Translations under genes and position numbers: made by a program
NCBI RefSeq assembly: GCF_900099915.1
Contig: NZ_FNDB01000002.1
Span: 1 to 39,082, forward strand
Length of the DNA stretch: 39,082 bases
Reading direction: 5' to 3'
DNA from: Flavobacterium omnivorum
GTDB lineage: Bacteria; Bacteroidota; Bacteroidia; Flavobacteriales; Flavobacteriaceae
Shown: piece after piece, positions 1 through 8,547 of the stretch
How the letters are laid out: every line of letters begins with the position of its first letter
Position numbering within the stretch: the stretch's first letter is position 1
The notes under the pieces: generated by a model
Databases searched by the model: none
The model's input: only the letters and a program-made list of their open reading frames with translations
Told to the model about the DNA's origin: nothing

Positions 1-167
1 CTCCTATTACAAATACAGCAGTTGAAACAAACCGTATGAACCACTAAGAACCACTAATGGGACGCTAGAATAAAAGCAAAACAATTGATAATTAATAATT
101 TACAATTGATAATTGTCTTAGTGTTCCAAGTTTCAAAAAAGTACAACCATAAAAGCATCATAGGTAT
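1..167. other. Left-edge non-coding stretch with short direct repeats
   Basis: No gene was recognised. A 10-base unit GAACCACTAA occurs twice in immediate tandem (38-47 and 48-57). ACAATTGATAATT occurs twice, 21 bases apart (81-93 and 102-114). A short open frame ends in TAA at 45-47 and could be the last 14 codons of a gene starting left of the window, but nothing in it identifies a family. The repeats lie directly before a tyrosine recombinase gene and so could be recombinase arm or core sites; that is inference only. Confidence 0.4.
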
Positions 168-998
168 ATGGAAGATGAAATTTATGCCTTTAGAAAAGAA
201 TTACAAACCTTAGGATACTGCAAGACTGTAATCAACAATTACCCCAAATATGTATGTCATTTTTTAGTTTTTGCTCAAGAAACAGTTCCTAAAATAAATG
301 ATATACATATTAAATCGTATCAAAAACATTTACAGCAAAAACCTAGTAGAACTAAGGGCAAAACCCTAAGTGAAAGCCACGTTCACAGCCAGTTATTAGC
401 TATCAAAATGTGTTTTGGATATCTGGAAAGAACCCATAAAATCAATACAAATCCTTTTACTTTAAAGCTAAAAAGCCCTAAAAATGAAGTAAAAAATATT
501 CTTACCCAAGAACAAATACAAACCCTTTATAATCATTGTCAAATCCAAGAGCAAAAAATGATTTTGCACTTGTGTTACGGTTGTGGACTTAGAAGAAGCG
601 AAGCGGTAAGCCTTAATAAAAACGATATTAATATTGAAAAGAAACTACTTTTTATCAGAAATGGAAAAGGAAAAAAAAGAAGGGTTATCCCCATAAATGA
701 GGTTATTACAACAGATTTTAAAATATTTTTAGAAAGCAAAATAAATACTGAAGAAATATCCTTTTTGACCAACAAACAAAACAATAGAATGTCAGGCAAT
801 ACAATGTATAGTTTCTTTAAAGAACTGCTTAAAAAGACTGGAATTAAAAATGTAAGCCTGCATCATCTGCGCCATAGTATTGCTACGCATTTACTCGAAA
901 ATGATATGAGCATTGAAATGGTACGGGATTTTTTAGGACACTCCCAACTCTCCACAACTCAAATTTACACCCAAATAAATAACTTAAAAATGAAATGA
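168..998 (+). CDS. Tyrosine-type site-specific recombinase/integrase
   Basis: A 276-aa XerC/XerD-like recombinase that would cut and rejoin DNA through a phosphotyrosine link. The N-terminal SAM-like core-binding domain spans about residues 5-95 and the catalytic domain about 110-270. The full catalytic set is visible: R142 in GLRRSE, a Lys in the GKGKKRR beta-hairpin, H232 and R235 in HHLR, H258 in LGHS and the nucleophile Y267 in TQIYT. Its stop codon overlaps the start of a second recombinase gene (ATGAAATGA region), so the two are translationally coupled. Paired recombinases of this kind belong to mobile elements; which element is not clear from the sequence, because no transposase follows. 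It appears intact. Confidence 0.9.
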   Translation: MEDEIYAFRKELQTLGYCKTVINNYPKYVCHFLVFAQETVPKINDIHIKSYQKHLQQKPSRTKGKTLSESHVHSQLLAIKMCFGYLERTHKINTNPFTLKLKSPKNEVKNILTQEQIQTLYNHCQIQEQKMILHLCYGCGLRRSEAVSLNKNDINIEKKLLFIRNGKGKKRRVIPINEVITTDFKIFLESKINTEEISFLTNKQNNRMSGNTMYSFFKELLKKTGIKNVSLHHLRHSIATHLLENDMSIEMVRDFLGHSQLSTTQIYTQINNLKMK

Positions 999-1856
999 AT
1001 TTACAAACCTACCTTAGGAATCATTTACAGGAATCCACCGCAAAAAGTTATTATTACCACATCAATAAATTTAAACTTCTAAACCGAAATACGGAACATT
1101 ACAATTATCAAAAGGTAATGGAATACATAGAAGACTTACGGAAAAACTTCCACTCCAAATACCTTAAAAACGATCCTTTTTGCATTAAAAAAATATTACG
1201 ATTATTTAATTGAAACAGGTGTCAGAAAAGATAATCCTACACAAAGTATCAAATTTAGGGATGCTAAAGAAACCCCAATACAACATCAAGATTTATTTAC
1301 GGACAAAGAACTGCAACAACTTTTAGAACCTCGAAAAGAGCGGTATCCCTTTTTGACTTTACGAAATAGAATAATTATAAGTTTGCTTATCCATCAAGCC
1401 CCAACATCAGGAGAACTTATACAATTAGAGCTTAGTGATATTGATTTAGAAAAGGCAACTATCCAAATAAAACCAACTAGTTCAACTAATAATCGAATAT
1501 TGCCTTTAAAAGCAGAACAAATCCTTTTACTACACAAATACGTCAATACGGATAGAAAAGCCTTAAAAACACATAGAAACGATAAAAACGCTTTGTTGTT
1601 GGGCAAACTAGGAACGCCAATACAAATAGAAGACATTGGTTATTTAATTAGCACTTATCAAAAACGATACACTAAAAGGCTAACTTCAATAACTATCCGC
1701 CAAAGTGTAATAACCAATTTACTCAGTAAAGGAAACGATTTAAGACGGGTTCAAACCTTTGCAGGACACAAACACCTAGACACTACCGAAAAATACAAAC
1801 AGACAGGAATAAAAGCCTTGCAAAATGCCATAGAAAAACACCACCCGATACAATAA
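995..1856 (+). pseudogene. Second tyrosine recombinase, frameshifted and catalytically degenerate
   Basis: The first frame encodes 72 aa (N-terminal core-binding domain) and stops at TGA near 1213. The rest of the protein continues in another frame to 1856. Removing one A from the A5 run at 1166-1170 restores one frame reading KTILFALKKYYDYLIETG, so the break is a +1 base in a homopolymer. The catalytic half keeps the nucleophile Tyr in TTEKYKQ and the GHKH motif. However, the box I Arg is Thr (APTSGE in place of GLRxSE) and the His of HxxR is Ile (ITIR). It may therefore have been a structural partner of the upstream recombinase even before the frameshift. A sequencing error in the A-run is possible. 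Confidence 0.8.
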
Positions 1857-2287
1857 AATATTCTTACAAATTATTAATTCGTTAACCGCCGTAGGCACAT
1901 CAAAAATCCCCCTTGATAATTATACGGTTTTGGTACGCGGCTTTGTACAAAAAAAGGGTCGAAATAGTTATTTTTTTTATCTCTTACCCTCTACTTTTGG
2001 CTCTAAAAAATATCAAAAAAGCCAATTTATAAAAACACGCAAATCCCGACTAATGATAGTCGGGATACAATTAACAAATATGCTAATTTACCATGCGTGC
2101 ATAATAAATAAAAACAAGGCAAAATATCCTCCGAAAACAGTATAAAAAACAAGCACTAAAAAGAGATTAAAACTACCTTAAAATAGGCTCTCTTTTTTTT
2201 TCAATTGAAAGAAGAAAAAAAGCTATTTTTGAAATCAATACGTTCTTACAAAAAGTGATGCTCGGGCGAGCAAAATATTGCACAGTT
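1857..2287. other. Non-coding gap with two hairpins
   Basis: No credible gene. A perfect 10-bp stem with a 4-base loop (ATCCCGACTA / TAGTCGGGAT) lies at 2043-2066. A weaker stem, AAAAAGAGA at 2158-2166 with TCTCTTTTT at 2189-2197, runs into a T-rich tract. A small GCTCG-GG-CGAGC hairpin is at 2260-2271, just before Rhs coding sequence begins. The 2043-2066 hairpin lacks a T-tract and looks more like an interspersed palindrome than a terminator. Confidence 0.5.
2158..2199 (+). terminator. Possible rho-independent terminator
   Basis: A 9-bp A/T-rich stem with a 22-base loop is followed by T9. It is weak because the loop is long, but it is the only terminator-like structure downstream of the recombinase pair. 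Confidence 0.35.
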
Positions 2288-2340
2288 GAGTATGAGTATA
2301 AGTTCCAAGGTCAAGAGCGTCAGGACGAGCTAGGCTTGGG

Positions 2341-3129
2341 TTGTACGACTATGGCTTTAGAAATTATGATCCTGCTATTGGTCGATGGGTGAATATTGAT
2401 CCATTATTGAATGATCTTGATTTTAAGTTTGATCCGAACGATATTGATAAAGATGATGATGACGAAGTAGATTTTGCCATGAAGACTACTTTAGGAAATG
2501 GTGGAGGAATATTTAATACCGACAATTTAAATCCATATTCTTACGGTTATAATGACCCTATTCGATTTGATGACCCAGATGGTAGATGTCCAATATGTGT
2601 TTATGTTGTTGCTGCATTACTTTATTCTGAATTTGCAAACGCACCATCAGGTAATGCAAAGACAGATTCTCGAAATTATAATGATTCGAAATCAAATAAG
2701 GCACTAGTATCAGGGGCAGTTTTAGCTGGTGGAGCAAAAACGATAATAAATTCTGCTAAAGCTAAAGCGGTTGAAAAGGCTACTGAAACAACCAAAGGAG
2801 AAAAGACTCACCAAACTTATACTAAAACTAATAAAGAAACTAAAGAAACCTACTCTGGAAGAACTAGTGGGAATAAAACTCCAAGGGAGAATGTTGCAGC
2901 AAGAGATGCAAAACATCATAAAAACAAAGATGGATTTGGTCCTGCCAAACTTGATAAATCATCAACTAATAAAGATGCAATTAGGGGAAGAGAACAACAA
3001 CTTATAAAGCAAAACGGTGGTGCAAAATCAGAGGGGGGTACTTCAGGAAATGCTATAAATGGGGTAAGTCCTAAAAATCCAAATGCTAAAGTATATGAGA
3101 ATGCTGCAAAAAAGGAATTTGGGCAATAA
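2341..3129 (+). CDS. Orphan Rhs C-terminal tip with GIY-YIG-like nuclease toxin
   Basis: This is the last part of an Rhs/WapA polymorphic toxin. Rhs core motifs are present: YDYGFRNYDPAIGRW at the start and NPYSYGYNDPIRF...DPDG at about residues 64-81. The variable toxin follows, with residues about 150-262 fitting the GIY-YIG/URI nuclease plan: Y160, ten residues, then Y171-S-G-R174, E218 in GREQQLI and N240 in the conserved NAINGVSP. The frame opens only at a TTG codon. Upstream bases 2288-2341 encode the preceding Rhs core (YKFQGQERQDELGLG) in another frame; one missing G near 2342 (TGG to TG) would join them. The large N-terminal part of Rhs is absent, so this is a displaced toxin cassette, probably silent unless recombined into a full Rhs gene. 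It sits 12 bases before its immunity gene. Toxin class is inferred from motif spacing. Confidence 0.75.
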   Translation: MYDYGFRNYDPAIGRWVNIDPLLNDLDFKFDPNDIDKDDDDEVDFAMKTTLGNGGGIFNTDNLNPYSYGYNDPIRFDDPDGRCPICVYVVAALLYSEFANAPSGNAKTDSRNYNDSKSNKALVSGAVLAGGAKTIINSAKAKAVEKATETTKGEKTHQTYTKTNKETKETYSGRTSGNKTPRENVAARDAKHHKNKDGFGPAKLDKSSTNKDAIRGREQQLIKQNGGAKSEGGTSGNAINGVSPKNPNAKVYENAAKKEFGQ

Positions 3130-3141
3130 TAAAATATAATT

Positions 3142-3612
3142 ATGAAAAAGCAAAAAATAACACAAGGTTCAATACTTGAAATCAATATTGAAAATCAATA
3201 TTATACTTACGCCCAAATATTAGATAAAGGGGGGTATGTTTTTTTTGATTATAAAAGTGAAACGAGATTAACGGATTTTTCAGTATTAGAAGACAAACCA
3301 ATTTTATTCATTATAGGTGTTTATAATGATGTAATAACACAAGGGCATTGGCCGATAGTCGGAAAAATGAATATTAGGCAAAATTTAAATAGTCAACCGA
3401 TGCAATTTATCCAAGATGCATTACATCCAGATAGATTTGAATTTTACAATCCAAACACAGGTGAAAGTACACCAGCAACGAAGGAAAAAGTAAAAGGTCT
3501 GGAAAGAGCAGCAGTATGGGAGGCTAATCACGTTGAAGACAGGATAAGAGATTATTATAATGGTGTTCCTTGTATATGGCTTGAAGATGACTTAGAATTA
3601 TTTAAAGATTAA
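3142..3612 (+). CDS. Imm26-family immunity protein
   Basis: A 156-aa cytoplasmic protein without a signal peptide. The N-terminal pattern (KITQGSILEI, then YTYAQILDKGGYVFFDYKS, then ILFIIGVYNDVITQGHWPIVGK) matches the Imm26 immunity-protein family, which neutralises C-terminal toxins of Rhs/contact-dependent systems. It directly follows the Rhs tip, as cognate immunity genes do, so its partner is inferred to be the GIY-YIG-like toxin. The immunity gene appears intact although the toxin gene is a fragment. That is expected if orphan cassettes are kept for protection against sister strains. Confidence 0.75.
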   Translation: MKKQKITQGSILEINIENQYYTYAQILDKGGYVFFDYKSETRLTDFSVLEDKPILFIIGVYNDVITQGHWPIVGKMNIRQNLNSQPMQFIQDALHPDRFEFYNPNTGESTPATKEKVKGLERAAVWEANHVEDRIRDYYNGVPCIWLEDDLELFKD

Positions 3613-3646
3613 TAGGTTTCTTAAGTCTAAACTAAAAATTAAATTT

Positions 3647-3958
3647 ATGATGAATAATAAGGAAGTATCAACTCGAGAACTCATAACTAAAGGTTATTTA
3701 TGGGTTAATATACCATCCGTAGCAATAATATTGGTAGTTTGGTTTAGTTTATCCAATGTTTTTAATTTAAACAATCTGATTAGTATTTTTATAGGAGGAG
3801 CAACAGGATGGGTATACTGGGAATTTTCAATAAGGAAATGGATAGAATGGGCTTTAAATAATAATGTTGATCAAGATAGGTTGTTTAAAATTGGGAAAAT
3901 GTCTTTGCTTTTATGGGATAGAAGGAAGATAGATTCTATATTAAATCAAAATAAATAG
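3647..3958 (+). CDS. Small two-helix membrane protein, unknown function
   Basis: A 103-aa protein with a charged N-terminus and two hydrophobic segments at about residues 17-38 and 42-62. A basic/acidic soluble tail follows. I do not recognise the family. It lies 34 bases after the immunity gene and before a terminator, so it probably belongs to the Rhs cassette transcript. A second immunity function is possible but unsupported. Confidence 0.55.
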   Translation: MMNNKEVSTRELITKGYLWVNIPSVAIILVVWFSLSNVFNLNNLISIFIGGATGWVYWEFSIRKWIEWALNNNVDQDRLFKIGKMSLLLWDRRKIDSILNQNK

Positions 3959-4035
3959 GTTTTGTTCAAAATTAATGATGTATGATTTTATATTATCAAT
4001 GTCATGAGAATGAAATAATCTAAAATAATTTATTT

Positions 4036-4068
4036 AAAGGATGAGCATTGTTCATCCTTTTATTTTTT
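4036..4068 (+). terminator. Rho-independent terminator after the Rhs cassette
   Basis: A 9-bp perfect stem, AAAGGATGA at 4036-4044 with TCATCCTTT at 4052-4060 and a 7-base loop, is followed by TATTTTTTAT. It lies 78 bases past the small membrane-protein gene. Confidence 0.8.
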
Positions 4069-4177
4069 ATGATGTAGAGGTCAACGGTTTTATTATATTA
4101 TTGTAGATGAAATAAAAATATGCAAAAAGATTTGAATTATTCTAATTATAACAAAAAAGGATTAAGTAGAAAACTAT

Positions 4178-5581
4178 ATGACGGTAGCAACTAAACAAGA
4201 TTTTTATGAATATTTGAATAATAACGATTCAATAGATATTGATATTACTGTTGATTTTGAGGTCATTCTCGATCAATCAGTTGTAAATTGGAATCATCGG
4301 AAATTAAAAAATGTAATATTTAAGGAAAAAGTAATAGTTAAAGATGTCGAAATAAACTCGGGGTTTTTATTTATTAACTGCAAGTTTGAAAAAGGAATAG
4401 TGTTTCAAAATGTAAGATCAAAACTTCTTGAGAGCCCTTACAATTATAGTATTGCATTTGAGAATTGCGACTCAGAATATATTGTTATCGAAAACAATTG
4501 CACTTTGGCAAAAAGAGTTTTAATTGCCAATAAATGCGATGTTGGAAGGATTACTGTAAGTGAGACGATAGTAGTTAATGGTGGTATTAACATTCATGAA
4601 TCAACAATTTCATACTTACATATTATTCAATCAGAATTTGTTTTGAATTTACAGCGCTCAACTTTTAACAAGCAAGTTAGAATTGAATCTTTAAAAGGTG
4701 ATATTGGTCTTTTGGCAAATGAATTTAATAAAGATATAGCATTTTGGAATATCGAGTGTCCATTCAGCTTTTCATCAAATCAAAACATTTTTAAGGAGGA
4801 ATTTGAAATAAGTGCTTCCAGAATTAAGAAGCTTACTTTATTTGGAGATCATTTTTATAAAAAAGGAGAATTAGAAAATAGAGATTTAACAGGAAATAAA
4901 TTAGAAACTTATATTAAAGAAATATACATCTCAGAAACGAATTTCACACAGGGTTTTGATTTTAACGGTTTAGGTAAAAAATTGGACAGACTTGAAATAA
5001 AAAGTAATCCTGAATTAAAAGGAGTATTGAAATTTGAAGGATGGGAAATAGACAGTACTTTAATAACAGGGGTCAATCAAAATTTAAAATTATTGTTTAA
5101 AAGAATGTCGTTTCGCTTTTTTATGATTAATGATTTTACAAATTACAGCGATATTAGTTTTGATAAATGTAAAGGATATGATGACAGCACTTTAAACTTA
5201 TTGGATTGTGATTTAGGAAGTACAAGATTCAATGAATTTGCTTTCAATAGTTTTGTAGGGTTACGCTTTGATAATGTTACTTTAGATAAAATCAAACCAA
5301 CAAATAACAAATGGTTTGCAGATGATGTACTTAAAATAGAAGTTGCAGAACAGTCTGAAGAAGATAGGTTCAAAAGGAAGCGGGAAATATATAGGCAATT
5401 GAAACAGGCCTTGAAGAATAATGGAAATCAGATTGATAGTCTTTTTTTTCAAGCTAGGGAAATGGAATCCTATAGAAATGAACTTAAGCAATCCAAAAAT
5501 TACAGTTGGAGTGATAAAATAATTATGTCATTTAGTAGGTTCAATGATTATGTGCAAATTCCAGTGATATTGACCACCTAA
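4178..5581 (+). CDS. Pentapeptide-like beta-helix protein, 3' end replaced by IS21
   Basis: A 467-aa open frame. Residues about 20-390 consist of roughly 20-25-residue units rich in F, I, N and C (for example FINCKFEKGIVFQN), as in pentapeptide-repeat or right-handed beta-helix proteins. A charged helical segment then begins (RFKRKREIYRQLKQALKNN), of a type that in related proteins leads into C-terminal membrane helices. That part is missing. The last natural residues are near VQIPVI, and the final LTT plus stop are bases of the IS21 end (the TGACCACC repeat starts at 5571). The product is therefore probably non-functional. The function of the full protein is unknown. Confidence 0.7.
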   Translation: MTVATKQDFYEYLNNNDSIDIDITVDFEVILDQSVVNWNHRKLKNVIFKEKVIVKDVEINSGFLFINCKFEKGIVFQNVRSKLLESPYNYSIAFENCDSEYIVIENNCTLAKRVLIANKCDVGRITVSETIVVNGGINIHESTISYLHIIQSEFVLNLQRSTFNKQVRIESLKGDIGLLANEFNKDIAFWNIECPFSFSSNQNIFKEEFEISASRIKKLTLFGDHFYKKGELENRDLTGNKLETYIKEIYISETNFTQGFDFNGLGKKLDRLEIKSNPELKGVLKFEGWEIDSTLITGVNQNLKLLFKRMSFRFFMINDFTNYSDISFDKCKGYDDSTLNLLDCDLGSTRFNEFAFNSFVGLRFDNVTLDKIKPTNNKWFADDVLKIEVAEQSEEDRFKRKREIYRQLKQALKNNGNQIDSLFFQAREMESYRNELKQSKNYSWSDKIIMSFSRFNDYVQIPVILTT

Positions 5582-5650
5582 TTCCAATTTAAAGTGAGCA
5601 CCTGATTCCAATTCAAAATGACCACCCAATTCCGGAGCAAAATTACCACC
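5571..5650. repeat. IS21 left-end multiple repeats
   Basis: TGACCACC-like units start at 5571, 5595 (TGAGCACC), 5619 and 5643 (TTACCACC), an exact 24-base period. The first three are followed by TAATTCC, TGATTCC or CAATTCC. Confidence 0.85.
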
Positions 5651-5712
5651 CCATTTTTCATTAAAAACTACTCTTTTTCATCTGTTAATTAGTATTCAAA
5701 TATACTTAAATA

Positions 5713-6450
5713 TTAGCCTTTGTTTATCCCTCTTTTTTTTCTCATGGATTCACCATGTAATTCGAGTCGGTGGGATTGATGAATCAGTCTATCCAAAATG
5801 GCATCAGCTATGGTTTTTTCTCCAATGATGTCATACCAGCCTTGCACTGGGATTTGTGAGGTTACAATAATAGAACCGTTATTATGCCTGTCTTCAATGA
5901 TCTCTAAAAGGGTAATTCGGTTACTGCTATCCAAAGCTTGGAGTCCAAAATCGTCTAATATGATAACATCTTGCCGTTCTATTTTGGCCAATTCTCGCAG
6001 GTAAGAACCATCTGCTTTGGCCATTTTTAATTTAGCAAAAAGCTTCGAAGTATTAAAATAACTTACTTTAAAACCTTGGATACAGGCCTGATAACCCAAT
6101 GCGGTACCTAAGTAACTTTTACCTACACCGGTACTTCCTGTGATTAAAATGTTTTCGTTTTTTTCAACAAATTCACATTCTGCCAGACGCAGTATGGTGT
6201 TTCGATCCAGATTGCGGGTTTGGTCAAAATTGATATTTTCTATATTTGACTTGTAATGGAATCGGGCGTTGGTGATACTGCGCGCAATACGCCGATTGTG
6301 CCTTCCATCCCATTCGGCATCAATGAGCATCGATACAAACTGATCGAGCGAGTAATGGTCTGTTTTACCGCTTTCAATAGCTGTTTTAAAGGCATTATGC
6401 ATACCGTAAAACTTCATTTGTTTCATTTTTGTTACTGTGGATTCATTCAT
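5713..6450 (-). CDS. istB: IS21 helper ATPase IstB
   Basis: A 245-aa DnaA/DnaC-like AAA+ ATPase that assists the IstA transposase in target capture. Walker A is GSTGVGKS (about residues 105-112), Walker B is VIILDDFG (about 165-172), and a sensor-like TSQIP follows. The length is normal for IstB. It starts 17 bases after the istA stop, consistent with one transcript. The gene appears intact, so it could in principle serve other IS21 copies in the cell. Confidence 0.95.
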   Translation of the reverse strand: MNESTVTKMKQMKFYGMHNAFKTAIESGKTDHYSLDQFVSMLIDAEWDGRHNRRIARSITNARFHYKSNIENINFDQTRNLDRNTILRLAECEFVEKNENILITGSTGVGKSYLGTALGYQACIQGFKVSYFNTSKLFAKLKMAKADGSYLRELAKIERQDVIILDDFGLQALDSSNRITLLEIIEDRHNNGSIIVTSQIPVQGWYDIIGEKTIADAILDRLIHQSHRLELHGESMRKKRGINKG

Positions 6451-6467
6451 GATTACTGTGTTTTAAT

Positions 6468-8015
6468 TTAATTATAATACTGTTTTCCTCTTATGTTAGC
6501 GTGAATTGGAAGTTCCTGCTCAGGTTCTTGTTCAAATTCAATCTGATCTAAGTTGTTTTCTAAAATATTTTGGATAGTCTTAAAATTGTAAATTTTAAAA
6601 TCAAGTGCCCGCTTACAGGCATTTATTAATCGCTCTTTCCCTACCTTTTTTTCGAAGTTTAATATTCCCAAACAACTTTTATAAGCCTGTTCAGGATGGT
6701 TTCTACTTTCGATTATTTGTATAATATATTCTGCTACTGACTCGTCAATACTACTGGCCCAATCAATGAAGCGGGCAGCACTCCACTGGGCTACAAATTG
6801 ATGCGTGCTAGCCATATGTTCTGGGATTGTGGTATGGATATAAGGTTTGTAATTCCTTGGATGAATGGCTATTCGATTGTATTTGTGATAGATCTCTACC
6901 GTTGATTTGGTATACAATAGTTTAGCTTTTTTCTTGACATATTAATACGGAACGCTGTAGTAATTTTTGTCCTGACTTAATTGAACATGCCCATTTTGCA
7001 TTACTGTTGCAAAGGATTGGTATTTGATTTCAAAACGTTCTTGTGGTAATGGACTTAGTTTTTGCTTCTCATCTTCTAAAAATAATTCTATACGAGAATA
7101 AGGACGTCCTGTGAGTTTTCGACTATTATGAGCATCTAATAAATCCCATATCTGCCGGTTTAATTCTTCCAGAGAAAAGAATTTAGTTTCTTTTAGGTTT
7201 ACATAAATCCTTCGATATAATATCTTAACAGCTCCTTCAACTAATGATTTATCTCTAGGTTTATAAGCCCTGGCAGGCAAGATTGTAGTTTGGTAATGCT
7301 CTGCTAAATCAGCTAAAGCTTCATTGATTGTGGGTTCAAAACGACTACTTTTTATCACTGCAGATTTTAAATTATCGGGAACAATTGCCGCAGGAGTGCC
7401 TTCAAAAAAACGCATTGCATTTTCTACAGAACTAACAAAATCTTCTTTTTGCTGGCTCATGGAAGCTTCGGCATAGGTATATTGACTGGCTCCGAATATG
7501 GCTACAAAAAATTGTACTTCTTTAATTTCTCCCGTGTCTTTATCAATGATGAAGAGTGTTTTTCCAGCATAATCCACATACATTTTATCTCCCGCTTTGT
7601 GATTCATATGCATCACTGGATTGACTCGTTTACCCCATGTTTTGTAATGATGCCCAAATTGTGAACTCCTGTAGCCATCAGGATTTAGGGCAATATATTG
7701 CTCCCACATATGGTGTACGGTAACTCCAACTTTTTTTAGTTCGCGTTCCATTTTAGGAAAAAAATCATAAAGTTTCTGCAATTTGGGACTAATGGATTCC
7801 ACTGTAGTGTGTGAAAACAAAAGTTCCAGTTCAGCATCTGTTTTTTCGTTAATTACTTCAAAACTTAATCCTAGCACTTCAAATAAAGAAATACACTTCT
7901 TTACCGTGTTCCTGGAAAGAGATAAGTACTTACTTATGAATAACTTACTTTTCCCGTTACAGTAGAATTTAATTGCTTTTCTAATTTTACTCATGTCTGT
8001 TATTTTGTTTGCCAT
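6468..8015 (-). pseudogene. istA: IS21 transposase IstA, interrupted by an ochre codon
   Basis: Two open stretches in the same frame are separated only by TAA at 6942-6944. The sequence reads NYYSVPY, stop, YVKKKAKLLYTKSTVE. A CAA (Gln) codon is expected there, so one C-to-T change explains the stop. The N-terminal part has an HTH (KLFISKYLSLSRNTVKKCI) and the DDE integrase core (DYAGKT, then DNLKSAV, then the Glu region RDKSLVEGAVK). The downstream 150 aa form the C-terminal beta-barrel/IstB-interaction region. The restored protein would be about 515 aa, normal for the family. I chose the start at MANKITDMSKIRK (8015); an ATG 42 bases upstream (8057) is also in frame. The truncated product keeps the whole catalytic core. 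Confidence 0.88.
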
Positions 8016-8103
8016 AATCCGTGTTTTTTTTAAACGAATGTATGGTTCTAACAACATGAAAAAGTCAGAAGTATTTAATGTCCAATTTTACCTCAAATTC
8101 AGG

Positions 8104-8180
8104 TGGTCAATTTGAACTGAAAAGTGGTGGTCAGTTTGCTCCGAAACTTGTGGTCAATTTGCACTGGAATTGGGTGGTCA
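8104..8180. repeat. IS21 right-end multiple repeats
   Basis: On the minus strand TGACCA units start at 8180, 8156, 8133 and 8109, a period of 23-24 bases. They mirror the left end in inverted orientation. The outermost copy reads TGACCACCCAATTCCA. Confidence 0.85.
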
Positions 8181-8466
8181 ATTTGACCGGTTTTTCCAAA
8201 GCACTGTATGTTTCATAAAATTGCTTCATCCTCCAAAGGTTTTTATCTGAAAATCCTTTTAAACCTGATTCGTTCTTCTGTATATATTCAGCCAAATCCT
8301 TAACGACGGATTGTCCCCATTCAGAACTTTCAACCTTCTTGCTAATATACTCACCAATATTCCAATAAAGCTCAATTAGCTCGGTATTGATAATTTTAAT
8401 TGCTTTGAATCGTGACTCTTTTATAAATTTCACAATGTCTAAAAACTGATTTTGCATTATTTCCAT
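8181..8466 (-). pseudogene. DUF1016/YhcG-type PDDEXK nuclease, N-terminal fragment
   Basis: About 95 residues of the DUF1016 N-terminal domain remain. Recognisable parts are a helical start (QNQFLDIVKFIKESRFKAI), then LIELYWNIGEYISKK, WGQSVVKDLAEYI, GFSDKNLWRMKQFYETY. The frame runs into IS21 end sequence at 8180 and stops there. Full proteins are about 330-380 aa, and the C-terminal PDDEXK nuclease domain is entirely absent. Such genes are common accessory cargo of Bacteroidota conjugative elements. Here it lies downstream of mobC in the same direction. Confidence 0.8.
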
Positions 8467-8547
8467 AATTTTAATTTTTTTTAACTGATTATATAAATGA
8501 ACAGGTAAACATTCCCAGGCCAGAAGAAGTTCTAAAAACGATGGGGA

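Larger units (their letters stand above)
5571..8180 (-). mobile_element. IS21-family insertion sequence (about 2.6 kb)
   Basis: The element contains istA and istB in the usual tandem order, transcribed leftward, between ends that both begin TGACCACC(T/C)AATTCCA. Each end carries several copies of this unit at about 24-base spacing, as expected for IstA binding sites. Flanks are GTGATAT on the left and ATTTGAC on the right. They do not match, so no target duplication is visible, and each flank is a different gene truncated at its 3' end. istA has an in-frame stop, so this copy is probably immobile on its own. Confidence 0.9.

Noticed and set aside
1930..2145. 71-aa frame between the recombinases and Rhs
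   Set aside because: It spans a perfect hairpin, is lysine-rich low-complexity sequence and has no start context or domain.
2771..3007. 78-aa frame inside the Rhs tip
   Set aside because: Out-of-frame shadow of the toxin coding sequence.
5571..8180. IS21 24-base end repeats as a CRISPR-like array
   Set aside because: The repeats are only four units at each end in inverted orientation, which is the standard IS21 end structure.
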